NCBI GenBank assembly: GCA_964345075.1
Contig: CAYFPS010000016.1
Coordinates: forward strand, 1 to 64,000
Reading direction: 5' to 3'
DNA length: 64,000 nt
Source of the DNA: CAYFPS01 sp964345075
Lineage (GTDB): Bacteria; CAIWAD01
The notes beneath the pieces are model-generated. The model was not told the DNA's origin. It did not search any database and saw nothing but the letters and a program-made list of their open reading frames with translations. Of the stretch, positions 43,344-51,950 are shown one piece after another. Each line of letters begins with the position of its first letter. Within the stretch, counting starts at the first letter, position 1. The position numbers and the translations under genes were made by a program.

Positions 43344-43372
43344 TTGACAAGCTTTTCACAGCCTTGGAATCT
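43344..43372 (+). promoter_or_regulatory. Probable promoter of the molybdenum-cofactor operon
   Basis: A consensus -35 TTGACA and a weak -10 GAATCT are spaced by 17 bp and end about 20 bp before the riboswitch-like leader. Several other genes here share a good TTGAC -35 with a poor -10 at 17 bp. Confidence 0.45.
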
Positions 43373-43392
43373 TGCTACTTTGAGCGCGGCTG

Positions 43393-43552
43393 AATTCTCC
43401 GAGTCCTTTAGCCTGCACTTCGCTTACCAGGAAGATGGCTGCTGGACCGAAGGTACCTGCCTTGTAGACTGGGTACCCGCGCGCTACCAGGCGCGTGAAC
43501 GGTGTGGCTGGAAACGGCCCCGCCCCCCGTGTTTGGAAAGGAGAAAGCCTGG
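43393..43552 (+). promoter_or_regulatory. Probable molybdenum cofactor (Moco) riboswitch
   Basis: The roughly 200-nt leader of moeA contains both conserved ends of the Moco RNA motif as I recall it from the E. coli moaA leader: a 5' TTTAGCCTGCACTT block and a 3' CCCCGTGTTTGGAAAGGAG block. Between them lie paired arms, including GGCTG-GAAA-CGGCC (a GNRA hairpin) and GCGCG...CGCG. It sits directly upstream of a seven-gene Moco operon. A CTGGCGGA/TCCGCCAG hairpin follows, just before the moeA ribosome site, and could be the expression platform. No covariance search was run. Confidence 0.7.
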
Positions 43553-43593
43553 CGGAACAGCCTCCGCCAGCTCTCTCGCGTCTGGAGATATGG

Positions 43594-44805
43594 ATGCGAA
43601 GCGATCGCCGATTTCAATTGATCAGTCCTCAGGGAGCCGATAAGCGGCTTCAACTTGCCAAGGGGCACTTTGGCCTGAGAAGTGTTGCCCTCAACCGGGC
43701 CGCTGGCGAGGTTCTGGCCAGCGAGATTCTCGCCGACAGGGATTTTCCACCCTTCGACCGCGTAGCCATGGACGGCATTGCCGTCGCCTGGCAGGATTCC
43801 ACTAGCAGCTGGCCACTTGAAGGTCTGCAGGCAGCCGGTGCCCCCCGCGGGAATCTTGTCCCCGGCAGCGCCATGGAAGCGATGACCGGCGCCATGCTGC
43901 CGAGTGGAGCGGACACCGTAATTCCGGTTGAGCATTTGCTGCTGGAAAAGGGGCTGGCCAGACTGGCCCCGGATCAGTCTGTGCGCCGCGGACAGAACGT
44001 GCATCACCGCGCCACGGATCGCCGGGCAGGCGATGTTGTGCTAAAGGCGGGCACCTTGCTCGACGGCCCTTCGCTGGCTGTTGCCGCCAGTGTGGGTGCA
44101 GGCGAGCTCTCCGTGATACGCCGCCCGCGCATTCGACTGATCTCCACTGGCAGCGAGCTGGTCAATGTGGAGGCGACCCCGCTAGCGCATCAGATTCGCG
44201 CCTCGAACCTTGTTGGCATGCGACACAGTCTGGAATTGAATGGCTTTCCGGTTGATGGGGCGAACATTGTCACGGATGATCCGGCAAAAATTCTGAACCA
44301 GATTGAAGCCGCGCTGGAAGAGGCCGACGTCCTGATCCTGAGTGGTGGCGTGTCCATGGGCGATCTGGATCATGTCCCCGATCTGTTGAATGAAGCCGGG
44401 TTGGAGACGCTGTTTCATGGCATTGCCCAGCGCCCCGGCAAGCCGCTGCTGGCTGCCTGTGGACGTGGCAAGCTGGTCTTTGCCCTTCCCGGCAACCCAG
44501 TAAGCGCGCTGGTCTGTCTGCATCGTTATGTACTTAAGTGCCTGAAGCAGGCCGCCGGCTTGAAGGATCCTGTATCACAGGCAAGGCTTGCGACAGACTT
44601 CCACTTCAGCAAAAAGCTGGCCTTCTTTCTGCCCGTTATTCTGGAAGAGCAGGCCGATGGCAGGCTGGCCGCTTCTCCTGCCGGAACCGGTGGTTCAGGT
44701 GACCTGGCGGGGCTGGCCGGAACAGACGGCTTTCTGGAGTTGGCAGCAGATCGTGATACATGGCAGGCAGGCGAATCCCTGCCCCTGACAAGGTGGATGC
44801 CATGA
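43594..44805 (+). CDS. moeA: Molybdopterin molybdenumtransferase MoeA
   Basis: The 403-residue cytoplasmic enzyme inserts molybdate into adenylated molybdopterin. Recognisable segments are DRDFPPFDRVAMDGIAV, PSGADTVIPVEH, RRGQNVHHRA, RIRLISTGSELV, then LILSGGVSMGDLDHV and FALPGNPVSALVCLHRY. The ATG at 43594 is chosen for the GGAG 6 nt upstream and because it gives the normal MoeA N-terminus; a longer frame to 43495 would read through the riboswitch. It is the first gene of the Moco operon; its stop overlaps moaA (ATGA). Confidence 0.92.
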   Translation: MRSDRRFQLISPQGADKRLQLAKGHFGLRSVALNRAAGEVLASEILADRDFPPFDRVAMDGIAVAWQDSTSSWPLEGLQAAGAPRGNLVPGSAMEAMTGAMLPSGADTVIPVEHLLLEKGLARLAPDQSVRRGQNVHHRATDRRAGDVVLKAGTLLDGPSLAVAASVGAGELSVIRRPRIRLISTGSELVNVEATPLAHQIRASNLVGMRHSLELNGFPVDGANIVTDDPAKILNQIEAALEEADVLILSGGVSMGDLDHVPDLLNEAGLETLFHGIAQRPGKPLLAACGRGKLVFALPGNPVSALVCLHRYVLKCLKQAAGLKDPVSQARLATDFHFSKKLAFFLPVILEEQADGRLAASPAGTGGSGDLAGLAGTDGFLELAADRDTWQAGESLPLTRWMP

Positions 44806-45746
44806 AGCGCTTGATTGATCCCGCCGGGCGTCACATTCGCAAGCTGCGTGTATCACTGACAGAGGCCTGCAACTTCCGCTGCTTCTACTGCATGCCCCAA
44901 CACCCGGTCTTTGCGCCAGCCAGTGAACTGCTGCCAGTCGATCGTCTGGTTGAACTCTGCAGGCTGCTGGTGAATGAAGGCCTGGAAGAAATTCGTATCA
45001 CGGGAGGCGAACCTACACTGCGGCCGGAACTGCTCGATATTGTGAGCGCTCTGTCTGCCCTGCCCCTGAAGCGCCTGGGCATGACCAGCAACGCGCTTCG
45101 GCTTGGCCCCATGCTGGGTGAACTCAAGGCGCGCGGTCTGCAGAACCTGAATATCAGCCTGGACTCGCTGAATGCCGCGACCTTCGAGAAGATTACCGGA
45201 AGCAAGTCCTTTGACTCCGTCATGCGCAGCATTCTGGAAGCCCGTGATACAGGCTTTGAAGTCAAGCTCAATGCCGTGGTCTTTCGCGGATTGAACAGTC
45301 AGGAGCTAGGCGACTTTGCTGCCTTTGCTGATCGCGAGCACATTCCCGTGCGCTTTCTGGAACTGATGAAAATCGGGCCCAGACATGACGAGAATCAGCA
45401 GCATTACATGAGTGCAGCCGAGATGATTGACCAGCTGCGCCAGTCAGGGCTTGAGGTGGTTCCCTTGCCCGCGCCCGTCGATGCCACGGCCTTTGAGTTT
45501 CAGCTGAAAGGCGGAGGGCGTATTGGCTTCATCGCCAGCGAAAGTCAGCCCTTCTGCGGAGGCTGCAGCCGGCTGCGACTTTCCGCCAAGGGCATGCTCA
45601 GGGCTTGCCTGATGAAGGAAGACGGAATCGACCTTCGCCATGTATCACCACAGGACTTGCCCGGCATTGTGCGGCAGGTAATGGGAATGAAGCCGCTGAC
45701 ACGCATTGACCATGTGGATCAGCCCATGGTTCAGATCGGAGGCTGA
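44802..45746 (+). CDS. moaA: GTP 3',8-cyclase MoaA
   Basis: The 314-residue radical-SAM enzyme performs the first step of Moco synthesis, converting GTP to 3',8-cyclo-GTP. The N-terminal cluster motif CNFRCFYC is followed by RITGGEPTLRPEL and NISLDSLN; the C-terminal second cluster is in FCGGCSRLRLSAKG with LRAC. The C-terminal GG tail (QIGG) is present. The start ATG overlaps the moeA stop. Three octamer motifs lie inside (R-V-S, R-D-T, V-S). Confidence 0.95.
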   Translation: MKRLIDPAGRHIRKLRVSLTEACNFRCFYCMPQHPVFAPASELLPVDRLVELCRLLVNEGLEEIRITGGEPTLRPELLDIVSALSALPLKRLGMTSNALRLGPMLGELKARGLQNLNISLDSLNAATFEKITGSKSFDSVMRSILEARDTGFEVKLNAVVFRGLNSQELGDFAAFADREHIPVRFLELMKIGPRHDENQQHYMSAAEMIDQLRQSGLEVVPLPAPVDATAFEFQLKGGGRIGFIASESQPFCGGCSRLRLSAKGMLRACLMKEDGIDLRHVSPQDLPGIVRQVMGMKPLTRIDHVDQPMVQIGG

Positions 45747-46244
45747 ATGGGTCTGACACACCTGAACGAAAAGGGCGAAGCCCGCATGGTGGATGTGGGT
45801 GAAAAAGCTGTGACACGGCGCATGGCTGTTGCCACCAGCGAAGTGCTGCTTCCGCCGCTTGTCGCACAGGCCTTTGATGGAGACGATCTGCACCTCAAGA
45901 AGGGATCGGTGTTTCAGACAGCTCGCATTGCCGGCATCATGGCCGCCAAGCGCTGTCACGAGCTGATTCCCCTCTGCCATCCGCTCCTGCTGGATCATGT
46001 TGTGGTGGACCTTGCCGCTGTGCTGGACTCAAAGGGAAACCTGCTTGTCAACATCCGCTGTGAAGTCGCTCTTTCCGGCCGGACCGGCGTGGAAATGGAA
46101 GCCCTGACAGGGGCCAGCATCGCGGCCTTGACTGTGTACGACATGTGCAAGGCGCTGAGTCACGAAATCGTGATCCGTGATACGCGGCTCATGGAAAAGG
46201 CTGGGGGAAAGAGGGGTGTCACAGGAGGAAAGATCCAGCCATGA
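45747..46244 (+). CDS. moaC: Cyclic pyranopterin monophosphate synthase MoaC
   Basis: The 165-residue protein works with MoaA to form cPMP. Motifs are MVDVGEKAVTRRMAVA, KGSVFQTARIAGIMAAKR, LIPLCHPLLLDHV and the catalytic GVEMEALTGASIAALTVYDM. It starts immediately after the moaA stop with no gap and overlaps mobBA by ATGA. Confidence 0.96.
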   Translation: MGLTHLNEKGEARMVDVGEKAVTRRMAVATSEVLLPPLVAQAFDGDDLHLKKGSVFQTARIAGIMAAKRCHELIPLCHPLLLDHVVVDLAAVLDSKGNLLVNIRCEVALSGRTGVEMEALTGASIAALTVYDMCKALSHEIVIRDTRLMEKAGGKRGVTGGKIQP

Positions 46245-47386
46245 GTCACGGGCACGGTAGTCGCCAGATGAACAAGAGCCCTCAGCTCTGCCATCCATTC
46301 GAAATCACTTTTGCCGGTGCCAGCGGTTCGGGCAAAACAACCCTGATTGAGAAGCTGATCGACAGACTCTCCACCAGTCATCTGGTCGGTTACTTCAAGC
46401 ATGACGCGCACTGCTTTCAGATGGACAAGCCAGGCAAGGACACGGACCGTGCAGCACAGGCCGGGGCCCGGGTTGTCGCCATCAGCAGCATGGTCGAACA
46501 GGCCAGCAGGCATTTTGCACCATGGAATCGCCTAGATCTGGCACAGCACTTTTCAGGTTGCGACTTCGTGCTGGCCGAAGGCTGGAAGCGGGATGAACAG
46601 CTTGAAAAGCTTCTCTTCATCGACGGGCTGAAAGATCTTGACGAGTTCAGCCATGTACTTGCTTGTATCACACAGGATCCGGCCGCAGCCCGCCAGCGCC
46701 TGTCCGGGACTCCTCTTGCCAATCTGCCTCTGTTTGAACGCGATGATGATGCAGGCATTGCAGGCTGGCTCATGGATCACTTTGAGCAAAAGCTCGAGCA
46801 GCGTCCGATGAAAGGACTGATCCTCTCCGGCGGCCACAGCACGCGCATGGGCCGGGACAAGGCCCTGATTGAACACGAAGGACGAAGTCTTGTCGAGCGT
46901 ACAGCCAGTTTGCTGAAACAGGTAACCAGCGAGGTTCATCTTTCTGTCAGAGCCGACCAGCTTGAATTGCGCGCGGCACACGGCCTGCCCATGATTGCCG
47001 ACAGCATGAACGGCATCGGCCCCATGGCCGGAATTCTCAGCGCCATGGATCATGATCCTGCCGCGGCCTGGCTGGTCCTGGGCTGTGATCTTCCGCAAAT
47101 GAACCTTGAAAGCCTTGAAGAGCTTGTGAAGGGGCGTGATCCCTGGAAAGCCGCGAGCTGCCTGAACAGCCCTGGTGACGGCATGCCCGAGCCGCTTTGC
47201 GCCATCTGGGAACCCCGTTCGCGACAGGCTCTCTACTCCATGCTCGGACTGGGCCGTCGCTGCCCGCGTGCCGTCCTGCTGAATACAAGCGTCAAGCGGA
47301 TCACGGCGCAACATCCCGAAGCACTTTTCAACATGAATCACCCGCAGGATCTGGAAGAACTCCTCAAGAAAAGGACCCGTGCATGA
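46241..47386 (+). CDS. mobBA: MobB-MobA fusion: molybdopterin-guanine dinucleotide synthesis
   Basis: In this 381-residue fusion the N-terminal half (to about 180) is MobB, a GTP-binding protein with P-loop FAGASGSGKTTL, HDAHCFQMDKPGKDT and VLAEGWKRD. The C-terminal half (from about 188) is MobA, the guanylyltransferase, with LILSGGHSTRMGRDKALIEH, MIADSMNGIGPMAGILSA and VLGCDLPQM. MobA adds GMP to Moco to make the MGD form used by DMSO-reductase-family enzymes, which implies that such enzymes are encoded elsewhere. The ATG overlaps the moaC stop; an ATG at 46268 is an alternative start. Confidence 0.9.
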   Translation: MSHGHGSRQMNKSPQLCHPFEITFAGASGSGKTTLIEKLIDRLSTSHLVGYFKHDAHCFQMDKPGKDTDRAAQAGARVVAISSMVEQASRHFAPWNRLDLAQHFSGCDFVLAEGWKRDEQLEKLLFIDGLKDLDEFSHVLACITQDPAAARQRLSGTPLANLPLFERDDDAGIAGWLMDHFEQKLEQRPMKGLILSGGHSTRMGRDKALIEHEGRSLVERTASLLKQVTSEVHLSVRADQLELRAAHGLPMIADSMNGIGPMAGILSAMDHDPAAAWLVLGCDLPQMNLESLEELVKGRDPWKAASCLNSPGDGMPEPLCAIWEPRSRQALYSMLGLGRRCPRAVLLNTSVKRITAQHPEALFNMNHPQDLEELLKKRTRA

Positions 47387-47622
47387 AGTTGACCGTGATC
47401 TACTTCGCCCAGCTAAAGGATCGTACAGGCAAAAGCAGTGAAGAGCTGGAACTTACCTGCGACACGGCCAGCGATCTGTATCACAGCCTGAACGAGCGTT
47501 ATCAGTTTGGTCTTGAGCGCAATCACCTGCGGGTTGCCGTTAACGAGGAATATGCAGACTGGAGCACGGCCTTGAAGGATGGCGACTGTGTGAGTTTCAT
47601 CCCCCCGGTGGCTGGAGGCTAG
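47383..47622 (+). CDS. moaD: Molybdopterin synthase sulfur carrier subunit MoaD
   Basis: The 79-residue ubiquitin-like protein begins MKLTVIYFAQLKDRTGKSSE and ends in the required PPVAGG tail, whose C-terminal Gly is adenylated by MoeB and then thiocarboxylated. It overlaps the mobBA stop (ATGA) and precedes moaE by 1 bp. Confidence 0.93.
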   Translation: MKLTVIYFAQLKDRTGKSSEELELTCDTASDLYHSLNERYQFGLERNHLRVAVNEEYADWSTALKDGDCVSFIPPVAGG

Positions 47623-47623
47623 C

Positions 47624-48103
47624 ATGTTCGAGATTCGTGATACAGTCATTGACTGCGATGCCCTGCGCGCAAACATGCACAATCCGGCAGCTGGCGCTCT
47701 GGTCATCTTTGAGGGTCATGTGCGTAATGTGAACGAAGGACGCGCCGTCAGCAGCCTGGAATACGAAGCCTATCCGGGCATGTGTCACAACCTGGGCCGG
47801 CGCATGCTGGAGGAAGCCCGCGAGAAGTTCGGCGTGCTCGACATTCAGTGTGTACACCGTACGGGCCATTTGCAGATTGGCGATATAGCCGTCTGGCTGG
47901 GCGTGTCGGACGGTCACCGTGGCGATGCCTTTGCCGCCTGCCGCTGGCTTATTGACGAAATCAAGCGTGAACTGCCTATCTGGAAGCGCGAACACTACGT
48001 GGACGGCCCTGCCGAGTGGGTCCGCTGTGAAGCCTGCGCTGCCGGACACGAGCATCACCACCACAAAGATGAGCGGGGCCGGGATGAACTTTCCCACTCC
48101 TGA
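47624..48103 (+). CDS. moaE: Molybdopterin synthase catalytic subunit MoaE
   Basis: The 159-residue protein joins MoaD to convert cPMP to molybdopterin. Signatures are GALVIFEGHVRNVNEGRAV, LEYEAYPGMCHNLGRRM, CVHRTGHLQIGD and IPIWKKE-like LPIWKREHYVDG. An unusual His-rich tail (HEHHHHKDERGRDELSHS) could bind metal. A GTGATACA motif encodes R-D-T at residues 5-7. Confidence 0.95.
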   Translation: MFEIRDTVIDCDALRANMHNPAAGALVIFEGHVRNVNEGRAVSSLEYEAYPGMCHNLGRRMLEEAREKFGVLDIQCVHRTGHLQIGDIAVWLGVSDGHRGDAFAACRWLIDEIKRELPIWKREHYVDGPAEWVRCEACAAGHEHHHHKDERGRDELSHS

Positions 48104-49178
48104 CGAAATCCGTCTTTACCGACGCCAGCTGAAACTGCCTGAAATCGGGCTGGAGGGTCAGCGCCGTTTGCGCGAGGCCAGCGTCCTGATCATGGGTGCG
48201 GGCGGGCTGGGAATTCCTGCTTCCATTCAGCTGGCCGCTGCCGGTGTCCGTCACCTGCGACTGGCTGAAGGCGACATGATCGAGCTGAGCAATCTGCCCC
48301 GGCAGCCCATTTACACCGAGCGCTGGGTGGGCAGCTCCAAGGGAGCGGCCTGGCTTGCCTGGATGCGCGAGTTCTTTCCACGGACAAAAGTCGAGTGGAC
48401 GGGCGATTTCTTCAGCCGTGATACAGCCGAACAGGACCTTGCCGGCATTCAGCTGGCACTTGATTGCGCGGACAATCTCGCGGGCAGCTTTTTGCTGCAT
48501 GACGAAGCGCTTTCACGCGGAATTCCCTTTGTAAGTGCAGGCCTGCATCGCTGGGAAATCCAGCTGGCCAGCTATCTGCCGGGGCACGAAGGTGGCTGCC
48601 TGCGCTGCCTGTGGCCCGAAGAGCCGCCGGCGGAATGTGCCGGGAGCTGCGCCGAAACGGGGATTCTCGGTGCGGTAGCCAACATCGGTGGCAGCCTGCA
48701 GGCCCTGGAGGCAATCAGGATCATCACGGAAGGCGTGGGTGCCTGGTCCAGCGCACAGCTGATGATGGACCTTCGTACTGGCAATGTCCAGACCTTGAAA
48801 CGTGGAGCAAGACCCGCATGTGCTTTCTGCTCGTCATTAAGCAAAGGGCAGGAAAGGACAGCCGCGATACAGGCAAGTGAAATGGAAGTCCTGGCGCAGG
48901 ATGCCAGCCTTGAAGAGTTCCACGATTACAAGGTGATCGACCTGCGAGAGATTGGCGAGCCGGGCTTTCCCCTGCCGGCCGGCTTGAGCAATGTGGTGCA
49001 GATTCCCTTGAGCGGCCTGAAGCTGCCACATCCCGAGCTGGATCCCTCCGCCAAGCTGCTTCTGGTCTGTGCTCATGGTGTTCGCAGCCTTTATGTCACA
49101 GCCAGCCTGAGGGCAAATGGCTTTGACAATGCCTGGTCGCTGAAAGGCGGGATGGAAGGCGTGGCGGAAATGCCCTGA
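48084..49178 (+). CDS. moeB: MoeB/ThiF-like adenylyltransferase with C-terminal rhodanese domain
   Basis: The 364-residue E1-like enzyme adenylates the MoaD C-terminus. The ATP-binding loop is in LIMGAGGLGIPASIQLAAAG, DCADNLAGSFLL follows, and zinc Cys pairs are in CLRCLWPEE and CAFC. From about residue 270 a rhodanese domain carries the active-site loop VCAHGVRS, predicted to supply sulfur. The ATG at 48084 (GGGGCCGGG upstream) overlaps moaE by 20 bp; 48069 is an alternative. It is the last gene of the Moco operon. Confidence 0.9.
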   Translation: MNFPTPDEIRLYRRQLKLPEIGLEGQRRLREASVLIMGAGGLGIPASIQLAAAGVRHLRLAEGDMIELSNLPRQPIYTERWVGSSKGAAWLAWMREFFPRTKVEWTGDFFSRDTAEQDLAGIQLALDCADNLAGSFLLHDEALSRGIPFVSAGLHRWEIQLASYLPGHEGGCLRCLWPEEPPAECAGSCAETGILGAVANIGGSLQALEAIRIITEGVGAWSSAQLMMDLRTGNVQTLKRGARPACAFCSSLSKGQERTAAIQASEMEVLAQDASLEEFHDYKVIDLREIGEPGFPLPAGLSNVVQIPLSGLKLPHPELDPSAKLLLVCAHGVRSLYVTASLRANGFDNAWSLKGGMEGVAEMP

Positions 49179-49331
49179 AAGGCAGGAATCTGGCCTGATT
49201 GAAGCTGCCTGACTGCTGCAAGATTGGTTCAGATTACTTACTTTCTCGTGTTAATGTTCGGACAGGTCAAGCTGCCTGCTCGCAATACAGTTCAGGTATC
49301 ACCCCTGGTTCAAGTGGAGGCCCTCTCCTTC

Positions 49332-50000
49332 ATGAGTCTCATGCAACCCCTTTTTGGAAGCTCCATCGGGAAGAAGCTGCTGATGGCCGCTAGTGGCATT
49401 TTGCTGCTTCTTTTCCTGCTGGTACACCTGCTGGGCAACCTTCAGGTCTTTTCCGGACCGGAAGCCCTCAATCACTACGCGCATTTTCTTCACAGCAAAC
49501 CAGCCATGGTGATCGGTGCGCGACTGGCGATGTTGCTGCTCTTCGGAGTACACATCTGGACGAGCATTCAGCTGACGCTGGAAAATCGTGCGGCAAGGCC
49601 GGTGCCTTATTACAAGGAAGACACGCTTAAGGCGAGCCTCGCTTCCCGCACCATGATCTGGAGCGGCCTGACGGTGGCACTCTTCCTCGTGTATCACCTG
49701 CTGCATCTGACGCTGCGTGTCACAGGCCCAGTGGATCACATGACCGCCGAAGGCGTCAATGTCTACTTGAATGTGGTGGCCAGTTTCCAGAACCCGGTGA
49801 TCGCACTCTTCTACGTTGCCGCGCAAATTGGCCTGCTCTTTCACCTTTTGCACGCCTTCTCCAGCGCCTTCCAGACACTGGGTCTGCATCACAAGAGCTA
49901 CACGCCCCTGCTGGAAAAGCTGGGTATCGGTTATGCGGTTGTGATCGCCGGCGGTAACACGGCCATCGTGCTCGCCGTGCTCTTCGGCATTGTCAGTTAA
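49332..50000 (+). CDS. sdhC: Succinate dehydrogenase cytochrome b558 subunit
   Basis: The 222-residue membrane protein has five helices, of the single-polypeptide b558 diheme type. It has GSSIGKKLLMAASGILLLLF, HLLGNLQVF, FVYHLLHLTLR-like VYHLLHLTLRV and LFHLLHAFSSAFQTLGLHH; several of these His residues are predicted haem ligands. It anchors SdhA/SdhB and passes electrons to quinone. The ATG at 49332 is preceded by GGAGG at somewhat long spacing. A possible promoter TTCAGA-17-TTAATG lies about 90 bp upstream. Confidence 0.88.
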   Translation: MSLMQPLFGSSIGKKLLMAASGILLLLFLLVHLLGNLQVFSGPEALNHYAHFLHSKPAMVIGARLAMLLLFGVHIWTSIQLTLENRAARPVPYYKEDTLKASLASRTMIWSGLTVALFLVYHLLHLTLRVTGPVDHMTAEGVNVYLNVVASFQNPVIALFYVAAQIGLLFHLLHAFSSAFQTLGLHHKSYTPLLEKLGIGYAVVIAGGNTAIVLAVLFGIVS

Positions 50001-50033
50001 TGGTCCTAAGGGACAGGAAATAAAGGACGCGCC

Positions 50034-51950
50034 ATGAATCTGGACGCCAAAATTCCCGGTGGGCCCATTGAAAAGAAATGGGACAATCGCCGTTTCGAAA
50101 ACAAGCTCGTCAATCCGGCCAATCGCCGGAAGTATCACGTCATCGTGGTCGGCAGCGGATTGGCTGGTGCCAGCGCTGCAGCCAGCCTGGGCGAGATGGG
50201 CTATCGAGTAAGCGTTTTCTGCTATCAGGATTCCACCCGCCGCGCACATTCGATTGCCGCGCAGGGTGGTATCAACGCCGCCAAGAACTACCCGAACGAT
50301 GGTGACAGCATCTATCGCCTCTTCTACGACACGGTCAAGGGTGGCGATTACAGATCCCGCGAAGCCAATGTCTACCGGCTGGCTCAGGTAGCCAATTCAA
50401 TCATTGACCAGTGCGTGGCTCAGGGTGTGCCCTTTGCCCGCGATTACGGCGGACTGCTGGACAACCGCTCCTTTGGTGGTGCCCAGCTCTCGCGTACCTT
50501 CTACGCCCGCGGCCAGACAGGCCAGCAGCTTCTGCTGGGCGCTTACAGTGCGCTGAAACGCCAGGTTGGCAAGGGTCAGGTCAAGGAGTATACGCGCAGC
50601 GAAATGCTCGATCTGGTCGTGGCCGATGGCGCCGCCCGCGGCATCGTGGTACGCGACATGGTCACGGGCCGTGTTTCAACCGTGCTGGGTGACGCAGTCG
50701 TGCTCGCCACTGGTGGGTACGGCAATGTCTTCTACCTGTCGACCAACGCCATGGGCTGCAACGCCACCGCCGCCTTCCGCAGCTGGAAGCGAGGCGCCGG
50801 TTTTGCCAACCCCTGCTTCACACAGATTCATCCCACCTGCATTCCTGTTTCCGGCGACTACCAGAGCAAGCTCACACTGATGAGCGAGTCCCTGCGTAAC
50901 GACGGCCGCATCTGGGTGCCCAAGGCAGTGGGTGACAAGCGCGCGGCCGGTGATATCCCCGAGTCCGAGCGTGACTACTATCTGGAGCGTCGTTATCCGG
51001 CCTTTGGCAACCTGGTTCCCCGTGATGTGGCCAGTCGTGCTGCCAAGCAGGTCTGCGATGAAGGACGCGGCATCGGTGATACAGGTCTTGGTGTCTACCT
51101 GGACTTCTCCGACGCGATCAACCGTCTGGGCAAGCATGTGATTGAGGCACGCTACGGCAACCTCTTCCAGATGTACGAGAAGATCACGGGCGAAGACCCG
51201 TATACGGTGCCCATGCGCATCTTCCCCGCCGTGCATTACACCATGGGCGGCCTCTGGGTCGATTACAATCTGGAGAGCACGATTCCCGGCCTCTTCGTTG
51301 CCGGCGAAGCCAACTTCTCCGATCACGGCGCCAACCGACTGGGTGCCAGCGCTCTGATGCAGGGTCTGGCTGATGGTTATTACGTGATCCCCTACAGCAT
51401 TGGCAATTATCTGGGCACCGTTCGTCAGCTGCCCGCCATGGATGAAAATCATGCAGCCGTTGTGGATGCCGAACGCGAAGTCAACGAGCGTATCACAAAA
51501 CTGCTGAGCATCCAGGGCACCCGCACTGTCGATGACTTCCATCGTGATCTGGGCAAGATCATGTGGGATAACTGTGGTATGGCCAGAAACGAAGCGGGTC
51601 TGAAGAAGGCACTGGAAGAGATTCCCAAACTTCGCGAAGAGTTCTGGCGTGATGTGCGCGTGCCTGGCAGCGCAGCCAGTCTGAACCAGAGTCTCGAAAA
51701 GGCCGGTCGCGTAGCCGACTTCCTTGAGCACGGCGAGCTGATGGTTCGTGACGCGCTGGAGCGCCCCGAATCCTGCGGCGGTCACTTCCGTGAGGAGAGC
51801 CAGACCGACGAAGGCGAAGCCATGCGCAACGATCAGGACTGCAGCCATGTGGCCGTCTGGGAATACAAGGGTGAAGGTGAAGCTCCCGTCCGTCATCAGG
51901 AAGAGCTGAGCTTCGAGTACTGCATCCCCAGCCAGAGGAGTTACAAGTGA
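50034..51950 (+). CDS. sdhA: Succinate dehydrogenase/fumarate reductase flavoprotein subunit
   Basis: The 638-residue flavoprotein has FAD-binding VVGSGLAGASAAASLGEMG (about 39), covalent-FAD His in STRRAHSIAAQGGINA, active-site segments TQIHPTCIP and LVPRDVASRAAKQ, and PAVHYTMGGLWVDY plus GEANFSDHGANRLGASALMQ. It oxidises succinate to fumarate (or the reverse). The order C-A-B, with a 33-bp gap after sdhC and a GTGA overlap with sdhB, is typical of the b558 (Bacteroidota/Epsilonproteobacteria-like) group. Confidence 0.95.
   Translation: MNLDAKIPGGPIEKKWDNRRFENKLVNPANRRKYHVIVVGSGLAGASAAASLGEMGYRVSVFCYQDSTRRAHSIAAQGGINAAKNYPNDGDSIYRLFYDTVKGGDYRSREANVYRLAQVANSIIDQCVAQGVPFARDYGGLLDNRSFGGAQLSRTFYARGQTGQQLLLGAYSALKRQVGKGQVKEYTRSEMLDLVVADGAARGIVVRDMVTGRVSTVLGDAVVLATGGYGNVFYLSTNAMGCNATAAFRSWKRGAGFANPCFTQIHPTCIPVSGDYQSKLTLMSESLRNDGRIWVPKAVGDKRAAGDIPESERDYYLERRYPAFGNLVPRDVASRAAKQVCDEGRGIGDTGLGVYLDFSDAINRLGKHVIEARYGNLFQMYEKITGEDPYTVPMRIFPAVHYTMGGLWVDYNLESTIPGLFVAGEANFSDHGANRLGASALMQGLADGYYVIPYSIGNYLGTVRQLPAMDENHAAVVDAEREVNERITKLLSIQGTRTVDDFHRDLGKIMWDNCGMARNEAGLKKALEEIPKLREEFWRDVRVPGSAASLNQSLEKAGRVADFLEHGELMVRDALERPESCGGHFREESQTDEGEAMRNDQDCSHVAVWEYKGEGEAPVRHQEELSFEYCIPSQRSYK

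Noticed and set aside
47919..48083. A longer MoeB starting inside moaE
   Set aside because: The extra residues are an out-of-frame reading of moaE. MoeB proteins start close to the PTPDEIRLYRRQL segment.
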